Source: Bacteroidaceae bacterium (lineage in GTDB: Bacteria; Bacteroidota; Bacteroidia; Bacteroidales; Bacteroidaceae). Taken from it: a stretch of 10,944 nucleotides of DNA. Location of the stretch: positions 1-10,944 of the forward strand of contig JAGBYN010000050.1 in NCBI GenBank assembly GCA_017628775.1, read 5' to 3'. Made by a program: the position numbers and the translations under genes. The notes under the pieces are model-generated. The model saw only the letters and a list, made by a program, of their open reading frames with translations. It was not told the DNA's origin and did not search any database. Position 1 is the first letter of the stretch; each line of letters starts with the position of its first letter. Positions 1 through 6,963 of the stretch are shown here, piece by piece.

Positions 1-1
1 C

Positions 2-172
2 ATAAACAAGATTGACATGAGCGTCGATCAGGTACTTGAAACCGCAAAAACTATTACCACAATAAGAGTTAGACTACCAGAACATGGAAGCTTCTTTACC
101 AAAACACTCTTCTTGACAGATAAACACCTTGCAATAAGACCACTTTTTGAGAAGGCAGAATGCATTTCTTAA
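2..172 (+). CDS. IS transposase, C-terminal fragment (IS1634/IS1549-like)
   Basis: This frame is open from the window edge to a TAA at 170-172, giving 56 codons with the start outside the window. Its C-terminus resembles the tail of IS1634/IS1549-type DDE transposases: a helix of the form MSVDQVLETAKTI, then a beta strand (TTIRVRLPE), then a leucine/threonine stretch (TKTLFLTDKHLAI) ending in PLFEK. In these IS4-superfamily proteins that block follows the catalytic core, so no catalytic residue can be checked here. The gene probably belongs to an insertion sequence whose right end lies in the next few tens of bases. I could not define the terminal inverted repeat because the left end is not in the window. 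Whether the full transposase is intact is unknown. The family call rests on remembered family features. Confidence 0.62.
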   Translation: MNKIDMSVDQVLETAKTITTIRVRLPEHGSFFTKTLFLTDKHLAIRPLFEKAECIS

Positions 173-202
173 TTTGGGTGGCGCATTGACGAAGTCAGGA
201 AA

Positions 203-257
203 AAGGTTCAGTTTAGATTTCCACTCCTTGTTGGAAACTAAGCTGAACCTTCTTTTT
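203..257. terminator. Long nested hairpin, probable bidirectional terminator
   Basis: The arms 203-222 and 233-251 pair over about 18 bp with one G-U wobble and one bulged A, closing on a 10-nt loop. A T run (253-257) follows on the plus strand, and the complementary A run at about 200-204 gives a T run when read on the minus strand. It lies between the convergent ends of the transposase fragment and the DJ-1 family gene, so it can end both transcripts. Confidence 0.75.
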
Positions 258-285
258 AATTGTTAATGGATGAAGAAGTGAATGA

Positions 286-834
286 TTACATCTTTAAACA
301 CATATTTTGTTTCACCCTATTCACTTCGTCAATGCCCTTAAGTGCTTCTACAATTTTAAAGGCAAAATCAAATGTGCATCCTGGAGCTTTTGCAGTAATA
401 ATATTAGCATCCACTACCACTCCGTCATTAACGTAATTGGCGTTATGCTCTATTTGCTCTGTGCCTGGATATGAAGTGGCACGTTTGCCATTCAATAAGC
501 CACAACTACCTAAAACAACAGCTGGCGAAGCACAAATTGCTGCTATATACCCACCTCGCTTTGATTGAACCTTAAGCGTACGGCGAAGTCCCTCATGCAT
601 TCGTAAGTTTTCAGCCCCAGGCATGCCACCTGGTAAAATAATGCAATCGCTCATCTCTGTTTCGCCCTTTCTAAAGATAGCATCAGCTTTAACACTAATG
701 CCATGGGCACCCTTAACCATGCGCGCTCCAGAAATAGAAACTGTATTTACCTCTATATTAGCACGGCGCAGAATATCTAATGTCGCTAAAGCCTCAATTT
801 CCTCAAAACCATTAGCAAGAAAAAGATGTACCAT
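286..834 (-). CDS. DJ-1/PfpI family protein (YajL/ThiJ-like)
   Basis: A 182-residue protein of the size usual for DJ-1/YajL proteins. The nucleophile elbow is at AAICASP, with the reactive cysteine at C101. The glutamate that hydrogen-bonds this cysteine in DJ-1 (E18 there) is E14 in GFEEIEA. Other family marks are the LPGGMPGAENL stretch (about 67-77) and the C-terminal APGCTFDFAFKIVEAL region. The position of the DJ-1 histidine after the elbow (H126 there) appears to be Y122 here. Homologues are described as stress-protective chaperones or glyoxalase/deglycase-like enzymes, and many were once annotated as thiazole biosynthesis proteins. The exact activity cannot be read from sequence. It begins 46 bp after the pdxJ stop on the same strand and is probably co-transcribed with it. 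It ends at the shared hairpin at 203-257. Confidence 0.9.
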   Translation of the reverse strand: MVHLFLANGFEEIEALATLDILRRANIEVNTVSISGARMVKGAHGISVKADAIFRKGETEMSDCIILPGGMPGAENLRMHEGLRRTLKVQSKRGGYIAAICASPAVVLGSCGLLNGKRATSYPGTEQIEHNANYVNDGVVVDANIITAKAPGCTFDFAFKIVEALKGIDEVNRVKQNMCLKM

Positions 835-880
835 AAAGTAAGTGTGTTCATTTTTTTTGTGTGTTCTTTAATAAGCCATT

Positions 881-1597
881 CTACTCCATCAACTGCAATA
901 AATAGGCCTTAACTGTTTTTTCTAACCCCAAATACAAAGCATCGCAAATCAATGCATGACCAATGCTAACTTCCTTAAGTTGAGGAATATTTTGTACAAA
1001 ATATTTCAAGTTTTCCAAGCTTAAGTCGTGGCCTGCATTTACGTCAAGCTCGTATTCGCAAGCACACTTAGCGGCTAAAACATAGGGTTGTATGGCTTGA
1101 TCACGGTCTTGCGCATATTGTGCTGCATAAGGTTCTGTGTAAAGTTCTACACGATCTGCACCACACAGTTTGGCATACTTGACCATCTCGCAATCGGGAT
1201 CAACAAATATGCTCACACGAATATTTACCTCGTGCAATCGCTTCACGATTGAGGTTAAAAAGTCTAAATGTTCTTTAGTGTTCCAACCAGAATTTGAAGT
1301 AATTTGATCGGGTTTATCAGGCACGAGTGTCACCTGGTCTGGCTTTACTTCCAGCACCAAATTCATAAAATCATCGCAAGGATAGCCCTCAACGTTGAAT
1401 TCCGTGTGCAGGAGTGGGCGAAGGGCTCTCACGTCGGCATAGCGAATGTGGCGCTCATCGGGGCGGGGATGTACGGTAATGCCCTGTGCGCCCATGGCTT
1501 CCAAATCGAGCGCTGCCTTGATTAAATCGGGATTGTTGCCGCCACGCGCATTTCTGAGCGTTGCAATTTTGTTGATATTAACAGACAATTTTGTCAT
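881..1597 (-). CDS. pdxJ: Pyridoxine 5'-phosphate synthase PdxJ
   Basis: PdxJ condenses 1-deoxy-D-xylulose 5-phosphate with 3-amino-2-oxopropyl phosphate to give pyridoxine 5'-phosphate, the ring-closing step of DXP-dependent vitamin B6 synthesis, in the cytosol. At 238 residues it matches the family length (about 240). Conserved marks are IATLRNARGG (11-20), TVHPRPDERHI (41-51, with H43, R45 and H50), E70 in the FNVEG segment, NAGHDLS (187-193, H190) and SIGHALI (211-217). The N-terminal motif reads NINKIATL where E. coli has NIDHIATL; as I recall, the NK form is normal in Bacteroides relatives. The start ATG at 1597 gives the standard N-terminus MTKLSVNINKI. It is divergent from nadK across 92 bp, and the DJ-1 family gene follows it. 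Confidence 0.97.
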   Translation of the reverse strand: MTKLSVNINKIATLRNARGGNNPDLIKAALDLEAMGAQGITVHPRPDERHIRYADVRALRPLLHTEFNVEGYPCDDFMNLVLEVKPDQVTLVPDKPDQITSNSGWNTKEHLDFLTSIVKRLHEVNIRVSIFVDPDCEMVKYAKLCGADRVELYTEPYAAQYAQDRDQAIQPYVLAAKCACEYELDVNAGHDLSLENLKYFVQNIPQLKEVSIGHALICDALYLGLEKTVKAYLLQLME

Positions 1598-1620
1598 TAT
1601 ACTATAATTTGTTACTTTTG
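1589..1620 (+). promoter_or_regulatory. Putative nadK promoter (Bacteroidota type)
   Basis: A TTTTG at 1589-1593 and a TACTTTTG at 1613-1620 match the -33 (TTTG/TTG) and -7 (TAnnTTTG) elements of the phylum's primary sigma factor, with a 19-bp spacer. Transcription would start near 1626 and leave a leader of about 60 nt before nadK. The -33 element lies inside the first codons of pdxJ on the other strand. Confidence 0.55.
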
Positions 1621-1643
1621 CGAAATAATTATTTGTTGCAAAA
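1616..1643. repeat. AT-rich dyad between pdxJ and nadK
   Basis: A perfect 12-bp palindrome, AAATAATTATTT, at 1623-1634 is flanked by TTTTGC (1616-1621) and GCAAAA (1638-1643). The outer arms are also the ends of the two facing -7 elements. It could be an operator for a dimeric regulator, or a by-product of two AT-rich promoters placed head to head. Confidence 0.4.
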
Positions 1644-1646
1644 ATA
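1639..1646 (-). promoter_or_regulatory. Putative pdxJ -7 element (Bacteroidota type)
   Basis: Read on the minus strand this is TATTTTTG, an exact match to TAnnTTTG. A second match, TAAATTTG, is adjacent at 1647-1654. The start would fall near 1633, about 36 nt before the pdxJ ATG. No good -33 TTG is seen 19-20 bp upstream, so support is limited to the -7 element. Confidence 0.4.
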
Positions 1647-1689
1647 CAAATTTATTATTTGAAACAGGTTATTTTTTGTTAATATAGGC

Positions 1690-2568
1690 ATGAAAATCGC
1701 ATTAATTGGGCATATACACCAAGCTGAAAAGAGCAAATATTTGGCAGAGGTGATCAAAAGCTTGCGCAACACGTCAATGACCATCACGGCTGAAACCAAT
1801 TTTTTGGATTTCATAAAACATGAGTTGGATATTGACGCCGTTGATATAACTCCATTTACGGATGGTAATTTTGAAGCGGACTTTTGTTTGTCGATTGGAG
1901 GTGACGGCACCTTCTTAAAAGCGGCTGCCCTGGTGGAGGGGAAGGATATTCCGATATTAGGCATTAATACCGGGCATTTGGGCTTCTTGACAGAGATTTC
2001 GCTCAACAATATCAGTGAGGGTTTAAACCTTTTGTATGCCGGCAAATACCGAATTGAGAAGCGCACCACAATCGTTGCGCAAACCAGGAACAATACGCCC
2101 ATTAGCGACAATCCCTACGCCCTAAACGAAGTGGCCATTCTGAAGCACGACAACTCCTCGCTCATTCACATCAAAGCCAAGATCGACGACGTTTGCTTAA
2201 ACGACTATGTGGCCGACGGGCTGATCGTAACAACCCCAACGGGCTCAACGGGCTATTCGCTTTCGGTGGGCGGACCGATCCTGGCACCAACCTCGCGCAC
2301 CCTTTGCTTAAGCCCCGTGGCGTCGCATAGCTTAAACACGCGACCCCTGGTGCTGACCGATGATGTGGAAATAGAGCTCAACATCGAAAGCCGAACCAAC
2401 AATTTCTTATTGGCGATCGACGGACGAAGTCAGAGCCTGCCCAGCGGAACGCCCATTTACATCAAAAAAGCACCACACACCATTGGCGTGGTGAGATTGG
2501 AGCATCAAAACTTCTACGACACGCTGAGAAACAAAATGGGCTGGGGGTTACGACAAAGCCAGGAATAG
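1690..2568 (+). CDS. nadK: NAD kinase
   Basis: NadK phosphorylates NAD at the 2' hydroxyl of the adenosine ribose to make NADP, using ATP (some members also use polyphosphate), in the cytosol. The 292-residue protein has the family motifs in order: GGDGTFL (70-76) with the catalytic aspartate D72, INTGHLGFL (92-100), the NE pair at 146-147 (ALNEVAI) that contacts NAD, and the glycine-rich TPTGSTGYSLS (182-192) followed by GGPI. Length and motif spacing are ordinary. The ATG at 1690 gives the usual MKIALIGH beta strand at the N-terminus; the leader is AT-rich without a Shine-Dalgarno, normal for the phylum. It is divergent from pdxJ and 73 bp upstream of the ABC exporter on the same strand. 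I see no convincing terminator in that gap, so read-through is possible. Confidence 0.97.
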   Translation: MKIALIGHIHQAEKSKYLAEVIKSLRNTSMTITAETNFLDFIKHELDIDAVDITPFTDGNFEADFCLSIGGDGTFLKAAALVEGKDIPILGINTGHLGFLTEISLNNISEGLNLLYAGKYRIEKRTTIVAQTRNNTPISDNPYALNEVAILKHDNSSLIHIKAKIDDVCLNDYVADGLIVTTPTGSTGYSLSVGGPILAPTSRTLCLSPVASHSLNTRPLVLTDDVEIELNIESRTNNFLLAIDGRSQSLPSGTPIYIKKAPHTIGVVRLEHQNFYDTLRNKMGWGLRQSQE

Positions 2569-2641
2569 CATTTCCTAGCCTGCCCCACCCTAATACTTCG
2601 GTCTTGAAACTTGGCTAAAAAGCCTTATAATCCAACAACTC

Positions 2642-4288
2642 ATGAACTTTCATAAATCAACCAGGATATTCGACTGGCTTTGGAAAACAAGCAAGGGTTT
2701 TCGTAAGCATGCATTTCTAAATATCAGCCTGGGGTTATTTTTAGTGGGAGCCGATCTCTTATTCGTGTGGCTTACGAAATTAACCATAGACATCGCCACA
2801 AAGGTGAACCACACCATGGACCTTACCACCTCGATCGTGTTGCTGGCGGGCATCATGCTCACGCAAATAGCCTTAGGCATTGCCCACCGATGGATTACGG
2901 CAACGTTAGGCGTTGGGGCGTTGAACCGCATGCAACGCAAGATATACACACAAATCCTCAACACGGATTGGGCGATGCTTAAAAAATTCCATACGGGCGA
3001 CATCACCAATCGCATACAAAAGGACACCGTTGAGATCACAAAATTCATTGTGGAGCAAGCCCCAAGCTTCATCACCACCATCGCCAAGCTGATAGGGGCG
3101 TTCGCCATGCTTTACGTGATGGACAGCCGCCTGGCGATCATCATTTTGTTTCTTCTACCCATCTTCTATTTAATCTCAAGGGTTTTTGTCAAACAATTGC
3201 GAAGCATAACGCACCAGGTAAGGCAAACGGAAAGTAAAATCCAAAGCATTTTTCAGGAGTCGCTGCAACACATCCTGGTCATTAAAACGCTCTTGGCAAA
3301 TCGCCTTATAGTGAACAACGTTGAAAACAACCAACAACAACTTGAAGCGCAGATCAAGCACAAAACGATCTACACGTCGCTCACGGCAACATTGCTCAAT
3401 TTTGGATTTGCCACAGGTTATTTCGTTTCCTTTGTATGGGGCACGCTTAATCTTTATGAAGGTGCCATAACGTATGGTTCAATGATTGCGTTTATTCAGC
3501 TCGTAGGACAAATACAATCGCCGATACGTTCATTAGCGCACTATGTGCCAACGTTTATCAATATAGCGACTTCAGTTGACCGTTTGGATGAACTTCAAAA
3601 GATGCCCAAAGTATCGACAGATGAAGAGATCATGGAGGGGCAACTTGGCATTCGCATCGAGCACGTGAGCTTCACCTACGAAGACAACCACCGCCCCACA
3701 ATCAATGATTTCAGCTTAAACATCAATCCCGGCGAAAAAATTGCGATACTCGGGCAAACCGGAAGTGGGAAGACGACATTGATCCGCTTGCTTTTGGCAC
3801 TCATTCATCCGAAATCAGGACATATAAGCTTGTACAACCAAAACAATTCGATTCAAATTTCGGCATCCACGAGAATAAACTTTGCCTACCTTCCACAAGG
3901 GAACACTTTGATGAGCGGAACGATTTTGGAGAACATGCAAATGGCCAATCCTAAAGCCTCAAAGGAAGAAATCATCAATGCATTAAAAATGGCTCACGCG
4001 CATTTTGTGCTGGATTTGCCTAAAGGCCTCAACACCACGTGCGGCGAAGGCGGCCATAGTCTTTCCGAGGGGCAAGCGCAACGCATTTGCATCGCACGCA
4101 CCATTTTGAGAAATGCACCGATTCTGATTTTTGATGAAGCGACATCTGCCCTTGACGCCGAAACCGAGAAACAAATTATCACGAATCTGGCGCAACACTT
4201 TAACCACAAAACAATCCTCTTTATCACCCATCGCCTTGCGCTTCTTGACATATGCGACAAGGTTGTTAATTTGGAACGAATCAAATAA
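2642..4288 (+). CDS. ABC exporter half-transporter (membrane domain fused to ATPase)
   Basis: A 548-residue protein in the inner membrane. The N-terminal half has about six hydrophobic segments (roughly 25-45, 62-84, 138-158, 163-180, 245-270 and 275-295), as in type I exporters. The C-terminal ATPase carries Walker A GQTGSGKT (371-378), the Q-loop glutamine Q419 in YLPQG, the signature LSEGQ (474-478, glutamate in place of the usual second glycine), Walker B ILIFDE (494-499), the D-loop SALD (502-505) and the switch histidine H530 in ITHR. All residues needed for ATP hydrolysis are present. Such proteins work as dimers; this one could be a homodimer, as no partner is adjacent. The substrate cannot be told: MsbA-like lipid export, drug export and peptide export all remain possible, and there is no N-terminal peptidase domain. 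It ends at a bidirectional terminator. Confidence 0.93.
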   Translation: MNFHKSTRIFDWLWKTSKGFRKHAFLNISLGLFLVGADLLFVWLTKLTIDIATKVNHTMDLTTSIVLLAGIMLTQIALGIAHRWITATLGVGALNRMQRKIYTQILNTDWAMLKKFHTGDITNRIQKDTVEITKFIVEQAPSFITTIAKLIGAFAMLYVMDSRLAIIILFLLPIFYLISRVFVKQLRSITHQVRQTESKIQSIFQESLQHILVIKTLLANRLIVNNVENNQQQLEAQIKHKTIYTSLTATLLNFGFATGYFVSFVWGTLNLYEGAITYGSMIAFIQLVGQIQSPIRSLAHYVPTFINIATSVDRLDELQKMPKVSTDEEIMEGQLGIRIEHVSFTYEDNHRPTINDFSLNINPGEKIAILGQTGSGKTTLIRLLLALIHPKSGHISLYNQNNSIQISASTRINFAYLPQGNTLMSGTILENMQMANPKASKEEIINALKMAHAHFVLDLPKGLNTTCGEGGHSLSEGQAQRICIARTILRNAPILIFDEATSALDAETEKQIITNLAQHFNHKTILFITHRLALLDICDKVVNLERIK

Positions 4289-4294
4289 AAACAC

Positions 4295-4327
4295 AAAAAA
4301 GGACTCAAAATTACTTGAGCCCTTTTT
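4295..4327. terminator. Bidirectional terminator between ABC exporter and DUF2582 gene
   Basis: AAAAAGG-A-CTCAA pairs with TTGAG-C-CCTTTTT over 13 positions with one A-C mismatch, around a 6-nt loop (AATTAC). A/T tracts on both sides give a T run on either strand. It begins 6 nt after the ABC exporter stop and about 45 nt beyond the end of the oppositely transcribed DUF2582 gene. Confidence 0.8.
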
Positions 4328-4371
4328 ATTTTGTACATAAATCGCAATTTACGCACTCAAATCAAAATGAT

Positions 4372-4572
4372 TTACTTGAGTGTTACAACGATGTCTTTTT
4401 CTACTTCAGAGATTTCTACTTTGTCTTCACGAAGCAACCATCCCAAACCTAAGTAAAGATCCTTTTCAGCCTTAGCCTTAACTTCTTTCTTGAGTTCTTT
4501 ACCTGTTAACTGACCCTTTTCGCTTAGTGCAGTCCAAATTTTACCAGCAAGTTCACCAGCTTTAGTTACCAT
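4372..4572 (-). CDS. Small winged-helix protein (DUF2582 family)
   Basis: A 66-residue protein starting MVTKAGELAGKIW at the ATG at 4572. An in-frame start further upstream (4638) would add 22 hydrophobic or Asn/Lys-rich residues that the family lacks and would overlap the likely promoter, so I reject it. The pattern GELAGKIWTAL, then TGKELKKEVK, then DLYLGLGWLLREDKVEI fits the DUF2582 winged-helix fold of Bacteroidota: helix 1, a recognition-type helix, then the LGLGWL helix leading into the wing. The family is thought to bind DNA or act as a small regulator, but no target is known to me. The leader is A/T-rich with no Shine-Dalgarno. It stands alone, with its own -7 element upstream and a shared terminator downstream. 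Confidence 0.85.
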   Translation of the reverse strand: MVTKAGELAGKIWTALSEKGQLTGKELKKEVKAKAEKDLYLGLGWLLREDKVEISEVEKDIVVTLK

Positions 4573-4621
4573 AAATAAAAAAATGTTAGTAATTTTGTTT
4601 TGTTTTATAAAAAAATCAGTG

Positions 4622-4629
4622 CAAATATA
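4622..4629 (-). promoter_or_regulatory. Putative -7 element of the DUF2582 gene
   Basis: On the minus strand this reads TATATTTG, an exact TAnnTTTG match. It would give a leader of about 43 nt. I found no -33 TTG at the usual 19-20 bp spacing. The rest of the 194-bp gap (4573-4766) is very AT-rich; the plus-strand glycosyltransferase has only near-matches there (for example TATTTTTTG, with one extra T), so I do not assign its promoter. Confidence 0.45.
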
Positions 4630-4766
4630 TAAACACACAGGCTTTTGAGTTTATTTAACAATAAAAAAAGAATATTTTTTAGATATTTTATAAATTTTGT
4701 TCTATTTTTTGAAAACTAAAGCTTACAAGGTGAATTGCTTTACCCTAAAAAGCACATCATTTCCCT

Positions 4767-5660
4767 ATGCTTTCCATTCTTATTCCCACATACAATTTTG
4801 ATTGCTCAAAACTCATTGGCGATTTATTGCAACAAGCCGAGGGTTTAAGCTTAAAATATGATGATTTTCAATATGAAATCATCGTTGTTGACGATGCTTC
4901 AAGCCATAGAGATGCGACACACGAAATAGCGCAATTGGCTAAAAGCCACGAGGCATTGCAATATGTGTGTTTGGAGACGAACGCCGGTCGCTCGGCCGTA
5001 AGAAATTTATTGACAGACTTGGCACACGGCGAATGGATATTAATGCTTGACGATGATGCTGAGGTCATCAAGGATGATTTTTTAGCCCACTATTGGCGAT
5101 GCCGGACGAAAGCCGATGTTTTGTGTGGCGATTTGATGAACCCCAAAGAGGTCCTGAAGGGACATGAATTACGGTTTAAATATGAATGGGCAGCGATGCC
5201 CCAACGCGCGGTAAACGTGCGCAACAAGGCGCCCTATGATCGATTCACAACGTTTAATTTCTTTGCCAAGAAAAGCGTCATTAAAGCCATTGGTTTCAAC
5301 ACCAGCATTAAGGAATACGGATATGAGGACGTGCTTCTCGGTTTGGAATTAAAGGCACGCGGCGCTCGCATCCTGCATCTTGACAATCCGCTCCTGCACT
5401 TAGGGATAGATGCCAATGATGTGTTTGTTATGAAAACGGAAGCCTCGCTAAGGTCCTTTGCCACACTGCCCGAGTCTTACAAACAACAAACAAAGCTTGG
5501 ACGCACATTAAGGAAACTAAACCAATTGAAGCTGAAAGGCCTTGCCGCCGCCCTACTCAAGCCATGGCTCCCCGCTATGAAGCGAAACCTGCTGAGCCAC
5601 CAACCTAACCTTTTTGTTTTCAAGCTTTACAAGCTTACATTGGCGATAATTCAAAAATAA
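4767..5660 (+). CDS. Family 2 glycosyltransferase
   Basis: A 297-residue GT-A fold enzyme that would move a sugar from a nucleotide donor to an acceptor on the cytosolic side. Seen in order: SILIPTYN (3-10), IVVDDAS (39-45) for nucleotide binding, GRSAVRN (74-80), the metal-binding LDDDAE (94-99, DXD-type D95-D97), and YEDVLLGLEL (186-195), whose E187-D188 match the catalytic-base ED motif of the family, followed by HLG at 211-213. The C-terminal part (about 240-297) is basic with hydrophobic stretches and may touch the membrane, but I see no clear transmembrane helix. It is a lone gene, not in a polysaccharide cluster, so donor and acceptor cannot be predicted. It starts with ATG directly before MLSILIPTYN, which leaves no room for an N-terminal extension of the fold. 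Confidence 0.92.
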   Translation: MLSILIPTYNFDCSKLIGDLLQQAEGLSLKYDDFQYEIIVVDDASSHRDATHEIAQLAKSHEALQYVCLETNAGRSAVRNLLTDLAHGEWILMLDDDAEVIKDDFLAHYWRCRTKADVLCGDLMNPKEVLKGHELRFKYEWAAMPQRAVNVRNKAPYDRFTTFNFFAKKSVIKAIGFNTSIKEYGYEDVLLGLELKARGARILHLDNPLLHLGIDANDVFVMKTEASLRSFATLPESYKQQTKLGRTLRKLNQLKLKGLAAALLKPWLPAMKRNLLSHQPNLFVFKLYKLTLAIIQK

Positions 5661-5661
5661 T

Positions 5662-5720
5662 ATAGCGTGTAGATTTGCAACACTTCCTCCGATGCAATGA
5701 TCTACACGCTATGTTTTTTT
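5662..5720. terminator. Strong nested hairpin, bidirectional terminator
   Basis: A perfect 13-bp stem (5662-5674 with 5700-5712) encloses a second 5-bp stem, TTGCA/TGCAA, leaving a 13-nt loop and a 2-nt bulge. Seven Ts (5714-5720) follow on the plus strand. On the minus strand the hairpin starts right after the DUF4421 stop and is followed by an ATTATTTTTG run. It therefore separates the two convergent genes. Confidence 0.9.
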
Positions 5721-6861
5721 ATTTTCTGTACTGACTCTTACGATTAAAATTAAACCCTACGTAAAAGTTCAAATAGCTAATAAAGTTTCTGAAATTGAAC
5801 GATGCTTTCTTATACCCATAACCATAGGTCACAAATGAAGTGCCTGCAAAGTATTTTGAGTTGTTCCACACCAACGCGGCACGCCCTGTAAAATCAATGT
5901 TTAACGAGCGCACATCGTTGATGAGCACTTCCTTGTCCCACGGTTCCCCTATGGTTTTCTTATACCCCAAAGCAGGCATAAGCGATATATTCAGCAATAA
6001 GTTTTTACAAGGCACCCAATTGTAGGCATAACCAAAACTCACCCCGATGTTGTAATATTTAATGCGATCGGTTTTGAGTTCGGGAAAAAGTCGCTCATTG
6101 CCTTGATTGTCAAAGCGCAAATCATAAGGCAAATAGAGATGGTTAAAGTGCATTTTGTGATGGTCGTAGCGCAAACCCAAGATAAACGAACCCGCACTGA
6201 TGCGTTGCACCGTGCTCTGGGCATAGGCGGCTGGATATGAGAAATGGCGGTTATTGAATACATAGTACACGTTGACCATCGTTGAATACGACTTCATGCC
6301 ATCAAAATCATAACCATTAAAAGCATCATCTCGAAGCCCATCAAAACCCGAGATATTCCCAATTTTAAAATCAGCCTTGTTTTTGATGTAAATCAAATCG
6401 CATCCTACTTTTGCACTATAGAGGGCAAGGTTAAATTCAGTATTTTTCTTAGCTTGACCAAAATTTGAAACGTCCATTGTATAGCCTAAGAACAACCATC
6501 TCCAACCAAAATACGGGCCGACTTTAAAGGCTGGTCGGGGCGAAATATTGATACTTTGCAATTGCCCCTTTTCATTTTCCGCCGTAAATCGGTATTGTTG
6601 CCAATAGTTAGTGTTTTGCAACATGGCGGCATAATTGTAATAATTGGGCTCGATGTAATTCTTGTCGTATTCGTCCAAATCCTTTACTTTCCGCTTAACG
6701 TCCTGCACGACATTCTCTGCCACCCGCTCAATACCTTGCGTAAGGTCGCCCATAAAAGTTGTACTTTTAAGGGTGTCTGGTTCTTGTAAATTGATGGCAG
6801 AAAGCTTTCCTGAAATCAAGAATACAAGGGTAAAAGAGTAAAGGAAAGGATTAATTTTCAC
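5719..6861 (-). CDS. DUF4421 family outer-membrane-type protein, GTG start
   Basis: A 380-residue exported protein of unknown function. Residues 1-22 form a signal peptide (basic start, hydrophobic core, likely cleavage after LSA). A short charged, possibly coiled segment follows (about 40-65), then NYIEPNYYNYAAMLQN (68-83). After that come many alternating aromatic/polar strands ending in YVGFNFN near the C-terminus, suggesting a beta-barrel or beta-rich envelope protein. The RHFSYPAAYAQS block (205-216), its SAGSFILG continuation (222-229) and GYAYNWVP (277-284) are what I recognise as DUF4421. The start must be GTG at 6861: a stop lies upstream in frame without any ATG, and the first internal Met (residue 37) would remove the signal peptide. 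A 102-bp gap separates it from the Gfo/Idh/MocA gene upstream, with no TAnnTTTG match in it. Confidence 0.85.
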   Translation of the reverse strand: MKINPFLYSFTLVFLISGKLSAINLQEPDTLKSTTFMGDLTQGIERVAENVVQDVKRKVKDLDEYDKNYIEPNYYNYAAMLQNTNYWQQYRFTAENEKGQLQSINISPRPAFKVGPYFGWRWLFLGYTMDVSNFGQAKKNTEFNLALYSAKVGCDLIYIKNKADFKIGNISGFDGLRDDAFNGYDFDGMKSYSTMVNVYYVFNNRHFSYPAAYAQSTVQRISAGSFILGLRYDHHKMHFNHLYLPYDLRFDNQGNERLFPELKTDRIKYYNIGVSFGYAYNWVPCKNLLLNISLMPALGYKKTIGEPWDKEVLINDVRSLNIDFTGRAALVWNNSKYFAGTSFVTYGYGYKKASFNFRNFISYLNFYVGFNFNRKSQYRK

Positions 6862-6963
6862 GTGAATAATTGATTGATTACTTGACTAACTAAGGTTTGG
6901 TATGCGTGTTTGGGATTTAGGAATATCACTTGTGCTCCCCTATGACGCCACCGCTTTATGGCT

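Noticed and set aside
286..834. Annotation as a thiazole monophosphate biosynthesis enzyme (ThiJ)
   Set aside because: This is an old label carried by DJ-1 family genes. Nothing in the sequence or the neighbours supports thiamine synthesis.
2569..2641. GGCTAAAAAGCC hairpin between nadK and the ABC exporter as a terminator
   Set aside because: The stem is only 4 bp and no T run follows. I treat the gap as having no clear signal.
4573..4638. Upstream in-frame extension of the DUF2582 gene to a start at 4638 (88 residues)
   Set aside because: The extra 22 residues (MCLYICTDFF...) look like translated AT-rich leader, are not part of the family and would overlap the -7 element at 4622-4629. The ATG at 4572 gives a normal-length protein.
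6862..6963. Promoter or terminator in the 102-bp gap upstream of the DUF4421 gene
   Set aside because: No TAnnTTTG match is present on the minus strand, and the only inverted repeat (GCCA/TGGC near 6948-6963) is 4 bp long without a T run.
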